A DNA stretch of 51,525 nt from Methylococcales bacterium (lineage in GTDB: Bacteria > Pseudomonadota > Gammaproteobacteria > Methylococcales > Methylomonadaceae), in assembly GCA_026399095.1 (NCBI GenBank), contig JAPLRP010000032.1, positions 1 to 51,525 on the forward strand. The letters run 5' to 3'. A program made the position numbers and the translations under genes. Shown piece after piece: positions 1-7,655 of this stretch; position 1 is the first letter of the stretch; each line of letters starts with the position of its first letter. The notes beneath the pieces are model-generated. The model searched no databases and had not been told where the DNA came from. It saw only the letters and a list, made by a program, of their open reading frames with translations.

Positions 1-66
1 AAACCTATGCTCAATTTCAGGCGTGGTGTTCAATCTAAATTTGAAGGCTTTGCGTATTGTTTTCAT
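1..66 (-). CDS. tnpB: TnpB (IS200/IS605 family) N-terminus, partial
   Basis: Reading the minus strand from the ATG at 64-66 to the window edge gives 22 residues, beginning MKTIRKAFKFRLNTTPEIEH. A basic start followed by a KFRL-type strand and a Thr/Pro turn is the usual opening of TnpB, the RNA-guided nuclease of IS200/IS605 elements. The gene runs off the left edge, so its RuvC-like and zinc-finger parts cannot be checked. It is divergent from the tnpA remnant that starts 40 bases to the right, the arrangement of IS605-type elements. The match is to the family pattern only, over a very short stretch. Confidence 0.65.
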   Translation of the reverse strand, partial: MKTIRKAFKFRLNTTPEIEHRF

Positions 67-105
67 GCTACTAATATAGCCTATATTTTTAATAGGTCTA
101 TATCC

Positions 106-355
106 ATGAATAATGAGATAAGAAAGGGAAAAAATGTATTTATAATTTGCATGTACATTTGGTCTTGGTCACTAAATACCGTCGTGGCGTGTTCACTAAA
201 GAAGTGCTTGAGTTCATGACGCCAATATTTGAAGCCGTATGCCTTGATTTTTAATCCGAATGGTTGAGTTCAATGGCGAGGATGACCCTGTCCATTTGCT
301 TATCACTTACCCGCCCAAATTTTCTCTCTCTAAACGGGCCCACAGTTTGAAAAAA
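106..355 (+). pseudogene. tnpA: Decayed IS200/IS605 TnpA (Y1 HUH transposase)
   Basis: A typical TnpA opening (MNNEIRKGK) starts at 106. After a shift in the A-run near 129-134 the frame continues as CIYNLHVHLVLVTKYRRGVF and then TKEVLEFMTPIFEAVCLDF to about 251. After one or more further indels and a stop, a third frame (266 onward) reads EFNGEDDPVHLLITYPPK and SLSKRAHSLK. These blocks match, in order, the YxxHLVxVTKYRR and HUH regions of IS200-type TnpA. The motif normally written DDHVHLL is DDPVHLL here, so the first HUH histidine is lost. Nothing resembling the catalytic-tyrosine helix follows. The gene is certainly inactive. It is divergent from the tnpB start at 1-66. Confidence 0.85.
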
Positions 356-646
356 AAAGATCAATTAAAAAAAAGTAGAAATAGCATAAGTTCCGCAACT
401 CAAATAAACTAAAAACCTGCTTGACAATGCTAAATTTAAACTGCCCTTATAAAACTTACCCACAAATCACCCTCTCCTTATTAGATAAACCATAAATACC
501 AGTCATAATAACCTTACATTTTTATAAAAAAACCGTAACCCATTGATTGTTAATCAAGTAAAGGCATTGAGTAAATATTGGACAATCTAACTAATTTTAA
601 TAAAAATTATACAGTTAGCGAGTTACGCCAACAGTAATTCACAGAC

Positions 647-655
647 TTATCCACA
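647..655 (+). promoter_or_regulatory. Consensus DnaA box (TTATCCACA)
   Basis: This is an exact match to the DnaA-binding 9-mer. Two near matches lie within 15 bases on either side (635-643 on the same strand, 661-669 on the opposite strand). Clustering makes chance less likely, but no dnaA, dnaN, rpmH or gidA gene is nearby to support an origin. Confidence 0.45.
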
Positions 656-882
656 GCTTTTGGGGATAAGTCCATAAAGTACGATCTGTCAAATGGTTAG
701 GAAAAATACTTCAAGTGATTTACCTGCTTATGCCCTAACTAATTGAAATATTGCTCAGAACCCGTTGGAAAACTATAGGACGTAATTTGCTCGAACTTAA
801 AATGATGATCGAAGCTTTATTATTTGAATTTGATTAGGTAATTCGCAATAAATAAGCCCTCACTATAGTTACATGTCAATCT

Positions 883-907
883 GGAGGTCAGACTTTGCCT
901 GACCTCC
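883..907. repeat. Perfect 9-bp intergenic hairpin
   Basis: The arms GGAGGTCAG (883-891) and CTGACCTCC (899-907) enclose the 7-base loop ACTTTGC. No T-run follows on either strand, so it is not a standard intrinsic terminator. The layout resembles the hairpin at 15396-15420. Confidence 0.6.
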
Positions 908-977
908 ACAAATTAATCGACTGCTATTGGGAATGTCCTTTTGCTCTACATTACGCTAAACTCAAATCTGATTGCGA

Positions 978-1008
978 AAGCGTCAATAATTTACATTAAT
1001 TGACGCTT
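978..1008 (-). terminator. Hairpin downstream of the phosphoesterase-like remnant
   Basis: The 10-bp arms AAGCGTCAAT (978-987) and ATTGACGCTT (999-1008) enclose an 11-base AT-rich loop. On the minus strand it lies about 25 bases past the stop at 1035, where a terminator would be expected. Only a short TTT follows, so termination is uncertain. Confidence 0.35.
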
Positions 1009-1034
1009 CCCTAACAGTAAAGCGCTAGTAAAAC

Positions 1035-1502
1035 TTACTTAACAATATTTTTCTGAACCATCTCTTCTTCAAAAGAAAATACGCTGGGATTATGTCTGTC
1101 GATGTTGACTTTTACCCAATGAGAATTGGAGTTGCCAAAGGTTTCGACACGCGTAAAATTATGCAATCTTGGTGTAGCGGATTCCCAAGGCATAATAAAT
1201 GGAAACTCAGTGTCTTTAACTTGCGAAGGCAAAGCAGAGGGCAATGGCTTATCAATTCGGAAATAATGACTGTCCCCATGCACCAGAACGACTGGTTTTC
1301 CGAACGCTTTAGTTTCTGCAGTCAAAGTAACAATGAAATCTTCAAAACCGGTAAGAGCGGCGGCTGGAATAAAGTCCCAGACGTTAGCTTGGATGAACGG
1401 CCACTCGCGCCCGGTAACACGCACGAAACGCGAGAATACCGTCTCCGCTGGTGGGATAAAAGTGTCGCGTATGGCGAATGGACGGGGATACAAAGAGCGG
1501 TG
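1035..1502 (-). pseudogene. C-terminal fragment of a calcineurin-like metallophosphoesterase family protein
   Basis: The frame is open from 1502 to the stop at 1035 and codes about 155 residues. The only available start inside it is a TTG at 1491-1493, and an in-frame stop lies at 1503-1505. The product contains VLVHGDSHYFRIDKPL, an HGD[ST]H-type motif found near the end of some metallophosphoesterase-like proteins of about 300 residues or more, and a conserved-looking YPRPFAIRDTFIPPAETVF stretch. The N-terminal metal-binding half is absent. No ribosome-binding site precedes the TTG, and a perfect palindrome (1532-1576) sits right at the upstream break. I read it as a 5'-truncated remnant. 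The family assignment is by motif recall and is moderate. Confidence 0.55.
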
Positions 1503-1531
1503 TTAGGCTTATAAGCGGGGCAAGGAAGGGC

Positions 1532-1576
1532 TAGGAGCGGCTTTAGCCACGATAATCGCGGCTAAAGCCGCTCCTA
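1532..1576. repeat. REP-like palindrome (GGAGCGGCTTTAGCC type)
   Basis: The arms TAGGAGCGGCTTTAGCC (1532-1548) and GGCTAAAGCCGCTCCTA (1560-1576) are a perfect 17-bp inverted repeat around the spacer ACGATAATCGC. A degenerate relative lies at 39945-39993. Its extragenic position and its recurrence fit a REP/BIME-type dispersed element. Confidence 0.75.
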
Positions 1577-1608
1577 CGAAAAGATTAGCGTGGCTGAAAC
1601 ATAATAGT

Positions 1609-1752
1609 TTATTCGGTTTTTTTCTTGCGCCAAAGGTAAACACCAACACCTATAGTGGCGGCTACAAAAAGCACCATTAATGAGGGATGTTCATAAAACA
1701 CCTCGACAAAACCACCCATACCTTGTGACGTGTTTCGATAATAAGGCCCCAT
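1609..1752 (-). CDS. 47-residue single-pass membrane miniprotein
   Basis: Starting at the ATG at 1750-1752, the minus strand codes MGPYYRNTSQGMGGFVEVFY and continues to a stop at 1609-1611. Residues about 25-40 form one hydrophobic helix, followed by a basic tail (WRKKKTE), so the expected topology is N-out/C-in or a small signal-anchor. A strong Shine-Dalgarno (GGAGGAG) lies 6 bases before the ATG, which is the main reason to call it real. No function can be assigned. The long Gly/Tyr-rich N-terminus before the helix is its only distinctive feature. Confidence 0.65.
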   Translation of the reverse strand: MGPYYRNTSQGMGGFVEVFYEHPSLMVLFVAATIGVGVYLWRKKKTE

Positions 1753-1905
1753 ATTTTTCTCCTCCCGCAATCTTGGTTTAAATTAAAATAACCAACCGGT
1801 TTTGGCTACATTTCTAGAAAGCATACCTTAAAAATCGCTATTGTCCAGCGCACGCCTTGTCTTTACAACAAAGGATAAAATACTAATCTCTGCCAACTAT
1901 GTCCG

Positions 1906-3168
1906 CTACGCAGTGCTCTGAAAGAGGGCTTCAATTAACTGTATTGCTCTCATAACTCCATTGTTATTTTGCATAAGTAATCCGGCTTGTTTGGCGTTGT
2001 TTTGTATGGATTGTGAATTTAATACTGTTTTTATGCCTTTAGCCAAAGTAATAGCGGTTACTTTTTTTGCGGGTAACGGGGGGCCGGCCAACCCCAAGGC
2101 TTGAAGTTGCTGTGCCCAGAATAATTGTTCATCCATAAACGGCACCACCACTGAGGGACAGCCGGCTCGCGTTGCTGCATGCGAAGTACCGGCGCCACCA
2201 TGATGAACGACGGCAGCACATTGCTCAAATACCGCTTGATGTGGATGTTTACCGATAAAATAGATGTGCTCAAACTGACTATCCGCAGGATAGCGCTCAG
2301 AACTGGTTTGAATAATGGCGCGGCAACCTGCCAAGTTGACTGCTTCTAAAAACAAGTCCATGCTCCAATCGGGTACCGCTTGTTGTAAGCTGCCAAAAGT
2401 CATGTAAACCGGCGCAAGGCCGTTATCCAAAAAATCAAGCAATTGGGCGGGCAATAGCCATTGTTGAGTATCTTCTGTTAAATTCAAAAAACCACAGACT
2501 TGATTATGCGCTTGCCACTGTTCAAAGGATCGACAAAATAATGGATCAACGGCCACCAGATTAAGTTGTTGCGAGGTAAGCAGTTCAGTTAATGTATTGT
2601 TGGGCGGTGTTTCTCCGACTTTAAGCCATAAGCGGCTAAGCGGTTTTTTTAATACCCAATTAAATACCGTATCCAGTAATTTCCAGCTTAGTTTATTAAG
2701 GGTAAAACCCAAATCAGGAAAGCTTAAAGGTGGGACGCTTGGATTAGGAATAGCCGCATGACACAGCGTGATACTAAAAAAAGGTTTTTGCTGCTGCAGG
2801 GCCGCCAATTTAAGGGGATAGAGAAAGTGATGGCCAAGGACTAAATCATTATCGGCAACTAATTGTTGAGCGGCTTGGTAAACGGCTTGCTCGTAAGGGA
2901 AAAAAGCTTCATCCAGTAAAGCCCGTAACCATTGCAAGGGATGCATACGAAATGAACGCTGGGCAAAATCCTGCATGGCAAAATCAATCTGCTCGGGCAC
3001 TTGTTGATAAGCTATGCCCATTTGTTCAGCTATCGGCTGATAACACTGGTTATCTATACTGCTAACAACCAGTGTTACGGTATGACCTGCTTTTTGAAGG
3101 CCATCGGCCAAGGCCAGCATGGGCCGAATGTCGCCGTTAGAACCCCAGGTTTGTATGCCAATTTTCAT
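1906..3168 (-). CDS. UDP-glycosyltransferase-like protein (GT1/MGT family)
   Basis: The 420-residue protein has the GT-B layout of family 1 glycosyltransferases, the group that includes sterol glucosyltransferases and macrolide or rhamnosyl transferases. The N-terminal nucleotide-fold start is MKIGIQTWGSNGDIRPMLAL (the GS.GD..P pattern). The C-terminal donor-binding signature is HHGGAGTSHAATRAGCPSVV at about residues 322-341, followed by PFMDEQLFWAQQL. It should transfer a sugar from a nucleotide donor to a lipid or small hydrophobic acceptor in the cytoplasm or at the inner membrane. The acceptor is unknown. Methanotrophs make sterols and hopanoids, so a membrane lipid is possible, but nothing nearby supports that. 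It lies 26 bases downstream of the phnA-like gene and may be co-transcribed with it. Confidence 0.88.
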   Translation of the reverse strand: MKIGIQTWGSNGDIRPMLALADGLQKAGHTVTLVVSSIDNQCYQPIAEQMGIAYQQVPEQIDFAMQDFAQRSFRMHPLQWLRALLDEAFFPYEQAVYQAAQQLVADNDLVLGHHFLYPLKLAALQQQKPFFSITLCHAAIPNPSVPPLSFPDLGFTLNKLSWKLLDTVFNWVLKKPLSRLWLKVGETPPNNTLTELLTSQQLNLVAVDPLFCRSFEQWQAHNQVCGFLNLTEDTQQWLLPAQLLDFLDNGLAPVYMTFGSLQQAVPDWSMDLFLEAVNLAGCRAIIQTSSERYPADSQFEHIYFIGKHPHQAVFEQCAAVVHHGGAGTSHAATRAGCPSVVVPFMDEQLFWAQQLQALGLAGPPLPAKKVTAITLAKGIKTVLNSQSIQNNAKQAGLLMQNNNGVMRAIQLIEALFQSTA

Positions 3169-3194
3169 TAGGTTATTTCAGTCAATCTAACCCG

Positions 3195-3536
3195 TTAAAC
3201 CTTTTTTACAAACTCTGATTTTAGTTTCATCGGGCCTATGCCATCAATTTTACAATCAATGTCATGGTCGCCATCAACCAAGCGGATATTTTTAACTTTA
3301 GTGCCCACTTTAACGACCAATGAAGAACCTTTGATCTTAAGATCTTTTATAACGGTCACGGTATCGCCGTCTTTTAACTCATTGCCGTTAGCATCTTTAA
3401 TAATACGATCATCAGCTCCACTTTCAGTTTGTGCGTCTTGTGACCATTCATGGGCACATTCAGGGCAAATGTTCATGATTCCATCGTTGTAAGTGTATTC
3501 TGAGCCACACTTTGGGCAATTGGGTAAGTTACTCAT
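3195..3536 (-). CDS. phnA: PhnA/YjdM-like zinc-ribbon protein
   Basis: The 113-residue protein matches the PhnA (YjdM) family in length and organisation. An N-terminal zinc ribbon has Cys pairs at residues 8/11 and 24/27 ([11 protein letters not shown], then CPEC). The C-terminal beta-barrel PhnA domain contains [20 protein letters not shown] and ends in KSEFVKKV. Despite the historical name, the E. coli homologue is not a phosphonate hydrolase and its biochemical role is not settled. It is followed by the glycosyltransferase gene on the same strand. Confidence 0.92.
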   Translation of the reverse strand: MSNLPNCPKCGSEYTYNDGIMNICPECAHEWSQDAQTESGADDRIIKDANGNELKDGDTVTVIKDLKIKGSSLVVKVGTKVKNIRLVDGDHDIDCKIDGIGPMKLKSEFVKKV

Positions 3537-3862
3537 TAATCTATTCTGTCGTTAGTTAAATGTTGATAAGCTTTATAAGCGCATTAGACTACCATGTAAA
3601 TTTATCATTAAAAAACTTAATGAAGTTACCGGCATTTAATACCAGCAGGACAACCGGCAGTGCACTTAAAAAGTCTGTTTTTAGAACTGTCTATTTTTTG
3701 CCCGTTGATTTTAACTATTTTATAGAGAAACTTGGCTTAGCCTGACACTTAATCTGTTATAATTTCGCATTTTATCAAGGCATGCAAATGCTTGCATAAC
3801 CAGCATTGCCATAAGCGCTGTAGCAATAACGCCTTAACCACCTCATCATCAGTTAAAACACA
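3537..3862. other. Intergenic region with lepA promoter
   Basis: This is the divergent spacer between the phnA-like gene (minus) and lepA (plus). A 61-codon frame at 3560-3745 has no Shine-Dalgarno or recognisable domain and I take it as chance. The only signal I trust is the extended -10 element near 3755-3763. Confidence 0.5.
3755..3763 (+). promoter_or_regulatory. Candidate extended -10 promoter for lepA
   Basis: TGTTATAAT combines a TGn extension with a perfect TATAAT at 3758-3763. Transcription would start near 3770, giving a leader of about 90 bases before the GTG of lepA. No good -35 box is visible at the usual distance, which is acceptable for an extended -10 promoter. Confidence 0.45.
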
Positions 3863-5662
3863 GTGGATTTAAAACACATCAGAAACTTCTCCATTATCGC
3901 TCATATTGATCATGGTAAATCAACACTCGCAGACCGTTTTATTCAAATCTGCGGCGGTCTTAGTGCCAGGGAAATGTCAGCTCAAGTGCTTGATACCATG
4001 GACATTGAGAAAGAGCGCGGCATCACTATCAAGGCGCAAAGTGTTACCCTGGACTTTAAAGCCAAAGACGGTGAAACCTATCAGCTCAATTTTATTGATA
4101 CACCCGGCCATGTTGATTTTTCATATGAAGTATCTCGATCTTTAGCGGCTTGCGAAGGTGCGTTGCTGGTGGTTGATGCTGCGCAAGGTGTTGAGGCGCA
4201 AAGTGTGGCAAATTGCTATACCGCAATTGAACAGGGACTGGAAGTGGTGCCAGTACTGAATAAAATTGATTTACCTTCTGCCGAACCTGAGCGAGTCTTG
4301 GCTGAAATTGAAGAAGTCATTGGCATTGCAGCGGATGAAGCCTTAATGATTAGCGCTAAAACCGGCCTGGGTGTGATGGATGTTTTAGAGCAACTGGTTG
4401 TTAAAGTGCCGCCACCGCAAGGCAACATAGACGGCCCTTTGCAAGCATTAATCATTGACTCTTGGTTTGACAGCTATCTGGGTGTGGTGTCGTTAGTCAG
4501 AATTATGCATGGCAGTATTCGCAGAAAGCAAAAGATTACGATAATGTCTACCGGCAAGTCGTTCGTTGCCGACAAAGTCGGTGTTTTTACACCTAAACGC
4601 CTGGAAAAAGAAATTTTAAATACCGGCGAAGTGGGTTATATCGTTGCCGGTATTAAAGATATTTTTGGTGCACCGGTCGGTGATACCATCACCTGGACCG
4701 ATAACCCTGCAACCGAACAACTGACCGGATTTCAGCGGGTTCAACCTCGCGTTTTTGCCGGTTTATATCCTGTTAGTTCCGATGATTACGAAGATTTGCG
4801 GGAAGCGCTTAATAAGTTAAATCTGAATGATGCGGCTTTGCAATTTGAGCCGGAAACCTCTCAGGCTTTAGGCTTTGGTTTCCGCTGCGGATTTTTAGGC
4901 ATGTTGCACATGGAAATTGTACAAGAACGTCTGGAAAGAGAATATAACGTTGATTTGATTACCACAGCACCGACTGTTGTTTATGAAGTGATCACCCAAA
5001 CGGATCAGATTTTAATGGTTGATAATCCGGCTAAACTTCCGGATGGCGGCATCGTTAAAGAAATCAGGGAGCCTATCATTCGGGCGAATATTCTGGTGCC
5101 ACAAGCTTATCTGGGTGGTGTTATCACCTTGTGTATTGAAAAACGGGGCGTGCAGAAAGATATGCAGTACGTTGGCCGGCAAGTATCACTGCATTATGAA
5201 ATGCCGCTTAGCGAAGTGGTGCTGGATTTCTTTGATCGTTTAAAATCAGTCAGTCGCGGCTTTGCCTCGTTTGATTATGAATTTTTACGCTTTCAGCAAG
5301 CCGATTTAATTAAACTGGATGTTTTGATTAACGCCGAAAAAGTAGATGCTTTATCAATTATCGTCCATCGTGATTTAAGTAATAACCGCGGCCGTGACTT
5401 AGTTGAAAAAATGAAGGACCTGATTCCACGGCAAATGTACGAAGTGGCCATACAAGCAGCGATTGGCTCAAAGGTTATAGCACGCTCTACAGTTAAAGCC
5501 ATGCGCAAAAACGTGATTGCAAAATGTTATGGTGGCGACATTAGTCGCAAGAAAAAGTTATTGGAAAAACAAAAAGCCGGTAAAAAACGAATGAAGCAAG
5601 TAGGCAATATTGAAATTCCTCAAGAAGCATTCTTGGCTGTTTTACAACTTAATAAAGAATAA
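3863..5662 (+). CDS. lepA: Elongation factor 4 (LepA) GTPase
   Basis: The 599-residue protein is a full-length EF4/LepA, a ribosome-associated translational GTPase that acts on stalled or mistranslocated ribosomes. The GTPase motifs are AHIDHGKST (residues 13-21), DTPGH (79-83) and NKID (133-136). The LepA-specific C-terminal domain is present, including the basic [18 protein letters not shown] segment. The start is GTG at 3863; a start there gives the standard [17 protein letters not shown] opening. It heads the conserved lepA-lepB-rnc-era-recO-pdxJ block, and lepB follows after 72 bases. Confidence 0.98.
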   Translation: MDLKHIRNFSIIAHIDHGKSTLADRFIQICGGLSAREMSAQVLDTMDIEKERGITIKAQSVTLDFKAKDGETYQLNFIDTPGHVDFSYEVSRSLAACEGALLVVDAAQGVEAQSVANCYTAIEQGLEVVPVLNKIDLPSAEPERVLAEIEEVIGIAADEALMISAKTGLGVMDVLEQLVVKVPPPQGNIDGPLQALIIDSWFDSYLGVVSLVRIMHGSIRRKQKITIMSTGKSFVADKVGVFTPKRLEKEILNTGEVGYIVAGIKDIFGAPVGDTITWTDNPATEQLTGFQRVQPRVFAGLYPVSSDDYEDLREALNKLNLNDAALQFEPETSQALGFGFRCGFLGMLHMEIVQERLEREYNVDLITTAPTVVYEVITQTDQILMVDNPAKLPDGGIVKEIREPIIRANILVPQAYLGGVITLCIEKRGVQKDMQYVGRQVSLHYEMPLSEVVLDFFDRLKSVSRGFASFDYEFLRFQQADLIKLDVLINAEKVDALSIIVHRDLSNNRGRDLVEKMKDLIPRQMYEVAIQAAIGSKVIARSTVKAMRKNVIAKCYGGDISRKKKLLEKQKAGKKRMKQVGNIEIPQEAFLAVLQLNKE

Positions 5663-5690
5663 TAGTCACCGTTTAATCCCTTATAAATCA

Positions 5691-5712
5691 GGGCAACCCT
5701 AAAGGATTGCCC
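5691..5712. repeat. GGGCAAYCC-type palindrome, copy 1
   Basis: GGGCAACCCT (5691-5700) pairs with AGGATTGCCC (5703-5712) between lepA and lepB. Similar hairpins occur at 15355-15376 and 27763-27818, so this looks like a dispersed intergenic repeat rather than a gene-specific terminator. No T-run follows. Confidence 0.6.
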
Positions 5713-5734
5713 CTAAACTAAAAACAACTAAATT

Positions 5735-6511
5735 ATGGACTTTGATTTTTCTTTTTATCTTTTTGTAGCCTCTGTCGTAACCGGTGTAATTTGGGGCGGT
5801 TATCTGTTATTTCTTAAATCAAAAGGTCTTGTTTTTGATGAGAAAAACGAACCGATTCTGGTCGAATACGCGCGCTCTTTCTTTCCTATTGTTCTGATTG
5901 TGCTATTGCTACGTTCATTTATAGCGGAACCTTTTCGGATTCCTTCCGGCTCGATGATGCCGACTTTATTGGTTGGTGATTTCATTTTGGTTAATAAGTT
6001 TACTTATGGCATACGTCTACCGGTTATTAATAAAAAGATCATTGAACTAAATGAACCCAAACGCGGTGACATTGTCGTTTTTCGTTACCCTAAAGACCCT
6101 ACTGTTGATTATATTAAGCGTATTGTTGGCCTGCCTGGCGATAAAGTTGTTTACAACAATAAACAACTGACCATCAATGACGTACCGGTTAAAGAGGTTA
6201 CCATGGGGCGTTATCAGGGCTTGGGTCAAGGCGAGGATATGACTGGTGCGGAAGAATTGCTGGAAGATTTAACCGGTGTTGAACACAGCATTCTAATCAG
6301 AAATGGCACGCCGAGTGTTGAATTTGTCTACGTAGTTCCGGAAGGCAATTATTTTGCGATGGGTGATAATCGTGACAACAGTAATGACAGTCGCTACTGG
6401 GGTCCGGTTCCTGAAGCCAATTTAGTCGGCAAGGCTTTTTTCATCTGGATGAGTTGGGATTGGCAAGATAAAGGCGTAGGCTTTAATCGTATCGGCACAT
6501 TATTAAAGTAA
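5735..6511 (+). CDS. lepB: Signal peptidase I
   Basis: The 258-residue membrane serine protease removes Sec and Tat signal peptides at the periplasmic face of the inner membrane. Two N-terminal hydrophobic segments (about residues 5-26 and 50-62) precede the catalytic region. The nucleophile Ser73 sits in SGSMMPTLLVGD, the general base Lys128 in DYIKRIVGLPGD, and the GDNRDNSNDSRYWGPV box lies near residues 209-224. The length is slightly shorter than E. coli LepB because of a smaller insertion domain. It stands in the usual place between lepA and rnc. Confidence 0.97.
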   Translation: MDFDFSFYLFVASVVTGVIWGGYLLFLKSKGLVFDEKNEPILVEYARSFFPIVLIVLLLRSFIAEPFRIPSGSMMPTLLVGDFILVNKFTYGIRLPVINKKIIELNEPKRGDIVVFRYPKDPTVDYIKRIVGLPGDKVVYNNKQLTINDVPVKEVTMGRYQGLGQGEDMTGAEELLEDLTGVEHSILIRNGTPSVEFVYVVPEGNYFAMGDNRDNSNDSRYWGPVPEANLVGKAFFIWMSWDWQDKGVGFNRIGTLLK

Positions 6512-6597
6512 TTTAAACAGCAAACGCTTAAGACATTGAACGCTTTCCCCCAAACATTTCTTCTTTCTATTTATAAACAAACAACTTGGAGAATTGA

Positions 6598-6975
6598 ATG
6601 AGCGTATCACCTAAAAAACAACAAGGCTTAACGTTTATTTCGCTGGTTTTTGTTCTTGGTCTTATAGCGTTTTTTGTTATATTGGGTCTTAAGATAGGAC
6701 CGATTTATCTAAATCACAGCAAAGTAGTCAGCACCTTGGCTGAGCTTAAAAAAACGACAGGTATCGAAGACCAAAGTGAGGCTGAAATTAGAGACAGCCT
6801 GAGCAAACGATTTAATATTAATTATGTTGATGACGTCACACAGAAAGATATTACCATCACCCGCCATGAGAATTATCTAAAAGTGGTCATTGCATATGAA
6901 GTTATTACAAATATTGTCGGCAATCTAAGCGTTTTAGTGGAGTTTAATGACGTGATGGAGATAGGCAAACCGTGA
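6598..6975 (+). CDS. DUF4845 single-pass membrane protein
   Basis: The 125-residue protein has an N-terminal basic stretch (MSVSPKKQQG) followed by one strongly hydrophobic helix (about residues 10-30, with FISLVFVLGLIAFFVILG) and a soluble tail rich in beta-strands. This matches the DUF4845 family, which is consistently encoded between lepB and rnc in gammaproteobacteria. The pilin-like N-terminus suggests a membrane-anchored periplasmic domain. Its function is not known. The start is supported by GGAG 8 bases before the ATG. Its stop overlaps the GTG start of rnc (GTGA), indicating translational coupling. Confidence 0.85.
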   Translation: MSVSPKKQQGLTFISLVFVLGLIAFFVILGLKIGPIYLNHSKVVSTLAELKKTTGIEDQSEAEIRDSLSKRFNINYVDDVTQKDITITRHENYLKVVIAYEVITNIVGNLSVLVEFNDVMEIGKP

Positions 6976-7655
6976 TAAAAAAGTCCGAAATATTGTGCAA
7001 AAAACTGGGATTAAACTTTAATAATCCGCAGATTTTTAAGATGGCTTTAACCCATCGTAGCGCAAGCTCGGTTAATAATGAACGACTGGAATTTTTAGGT
7101 GACTCAATCCTTGGCTTTGTGATTGCCCAGAAATTATTTGATCTGTTTCCTACTGCCAGTGAAGGCGTTTTAAGCCGATTAAGGGCAAGCCTTGTTAATC
7201 AAAGTTCTTTGGCAGAATTAGCCAGAGAACATCAGCTTGGTGATTATTTATTGCTGGGTTCAGGTGAATTAAAGAGTGGTGGCTTTCGCCGTGATTCCAT
7301 TTTGTCCGATGCACTGGAAGCGATAATGGGTGCTTTGTTTAAAGATCAGGGCATTGAATCCTGCCAAGTATGGATAGAACACTTATTCATGGAAAAACTA
7401 AACAACTTATCACTAGATAACTGGCAAAAAGATCCAAAAACTCAACTGCAGGAATTAATGCAGTCAAAAAAACAATTACTACCCGAATACACTCTGATAA
7501 CCATGTCAGGGCTTGCACATGAACAACTATTTGAAGTTAAGTGCAGTATCCCCTTAATTACGGACATCTGTATCGGGACGGGTATCTCCAGAAAAAGAGC
7601 CGAACAATCGGCAGCAGAGCTTATGCTCGAACTATTGAATAAGGACAGTAAATGA
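6972..7655 (+). CDS. rnc: Ribonuclease III
   Basis: The 227-residue double-strand-specific endoribonuclease processes rRNA precursors and regulates mRNAs. The RNase III signature ERLEFLGDS is at residues 38-46, and the second acidic cluster (DALEAIMGALFKD) at about 113-125 supplies the other metal ligands. A C-terminal double-stranded RNA-binding domain begins near DPKTQLQELMQ (about residue 155). The start is GTG, overlapping the preceding stop. The next gene, era, overlaps by ATGA. The rnc-era overlap is conserved in many Proteobacteria. Confidence 0.97.
   Translation: MIKKSEILCKKLGLNFNNPQIFKMALTHRSASSVNNERLEFLGDSILGFVIAQKLFDLFPTASEGVLSRLRASLVNQSSLAELAREHQLGDYLLLGSGELKSGGFRRDSILSDALEAIMGALFKDQGIESCQVWIEHLFMEKLNNLSLDNWQKDPKTQLQELMQSKKQLLPEYTLITMSGLAHEQLFEVKCSIPLITDICIGTGISRKRAEQSAAELMLELLNKDSK

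Larger units (their letters stand above)
1..355. mobile_element. IS200/IS605-type insertion sequence remnant, left part outside window
   Basis: A tnpB start on the minus strand (1-66) and a decayed tnpA on the plus strand (106-355) lie back to back, as in IS605-type elements. The 40-base spacer contains an imperfect hairpin (about 79-101, TAGCCTA against TAGGTCTA). I could not locate the terminal hairpin beyond the tnpA side. The element cannot mobilise itself because tnpA is broken. Whether tnpB remains intact cannot be told from this window. Confidence 0.7.
356..1034. other. AT-rich non-coding region with DnaA-box-like sites and hairpins
   Basis: I see no credible gene here. A perfect TTATCCACA (647-655) is flanked by one-mismatch versions at 456-464 (TTACCCACA), 635-643 (TAATTCACA) and 661-669 (reverse strand, TTATCCCCA). 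Two hairpins follow: 883-907 (GGAGGTCAG, loop ACTTTGC, CTGACCTCC) and 978-1008 (AAGCGTCAAT against ATTGACGCTT). The second lies just past the stop of the minus-strand remnant at 1035-1502. Neither hairpin has a clear T-tract. Confidence 0.6.

Noticed and set aside
7-219. A 70-codon plus-strand frame at the left edge.
   Set aside because: It crosses the tnpB start on the opposite strand and the tnpA remnant in the wrong frame; its sequence has no family-like features.
1092-1514. A 140-codon plus-strand frame opposite the phosphoesterase remnant.
   Set aside because: The minus-strand frame has recognisable motifs (HGDSHYFRIDKPL), whereas this one has none and no ribosome-binding site.
3560-3745. 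A 61-codon frame upstream of lepA.
   Set aside because: No Shine-Dalgarno, no recognisable domain, and it ends just before the lepA promoter; probably chance.
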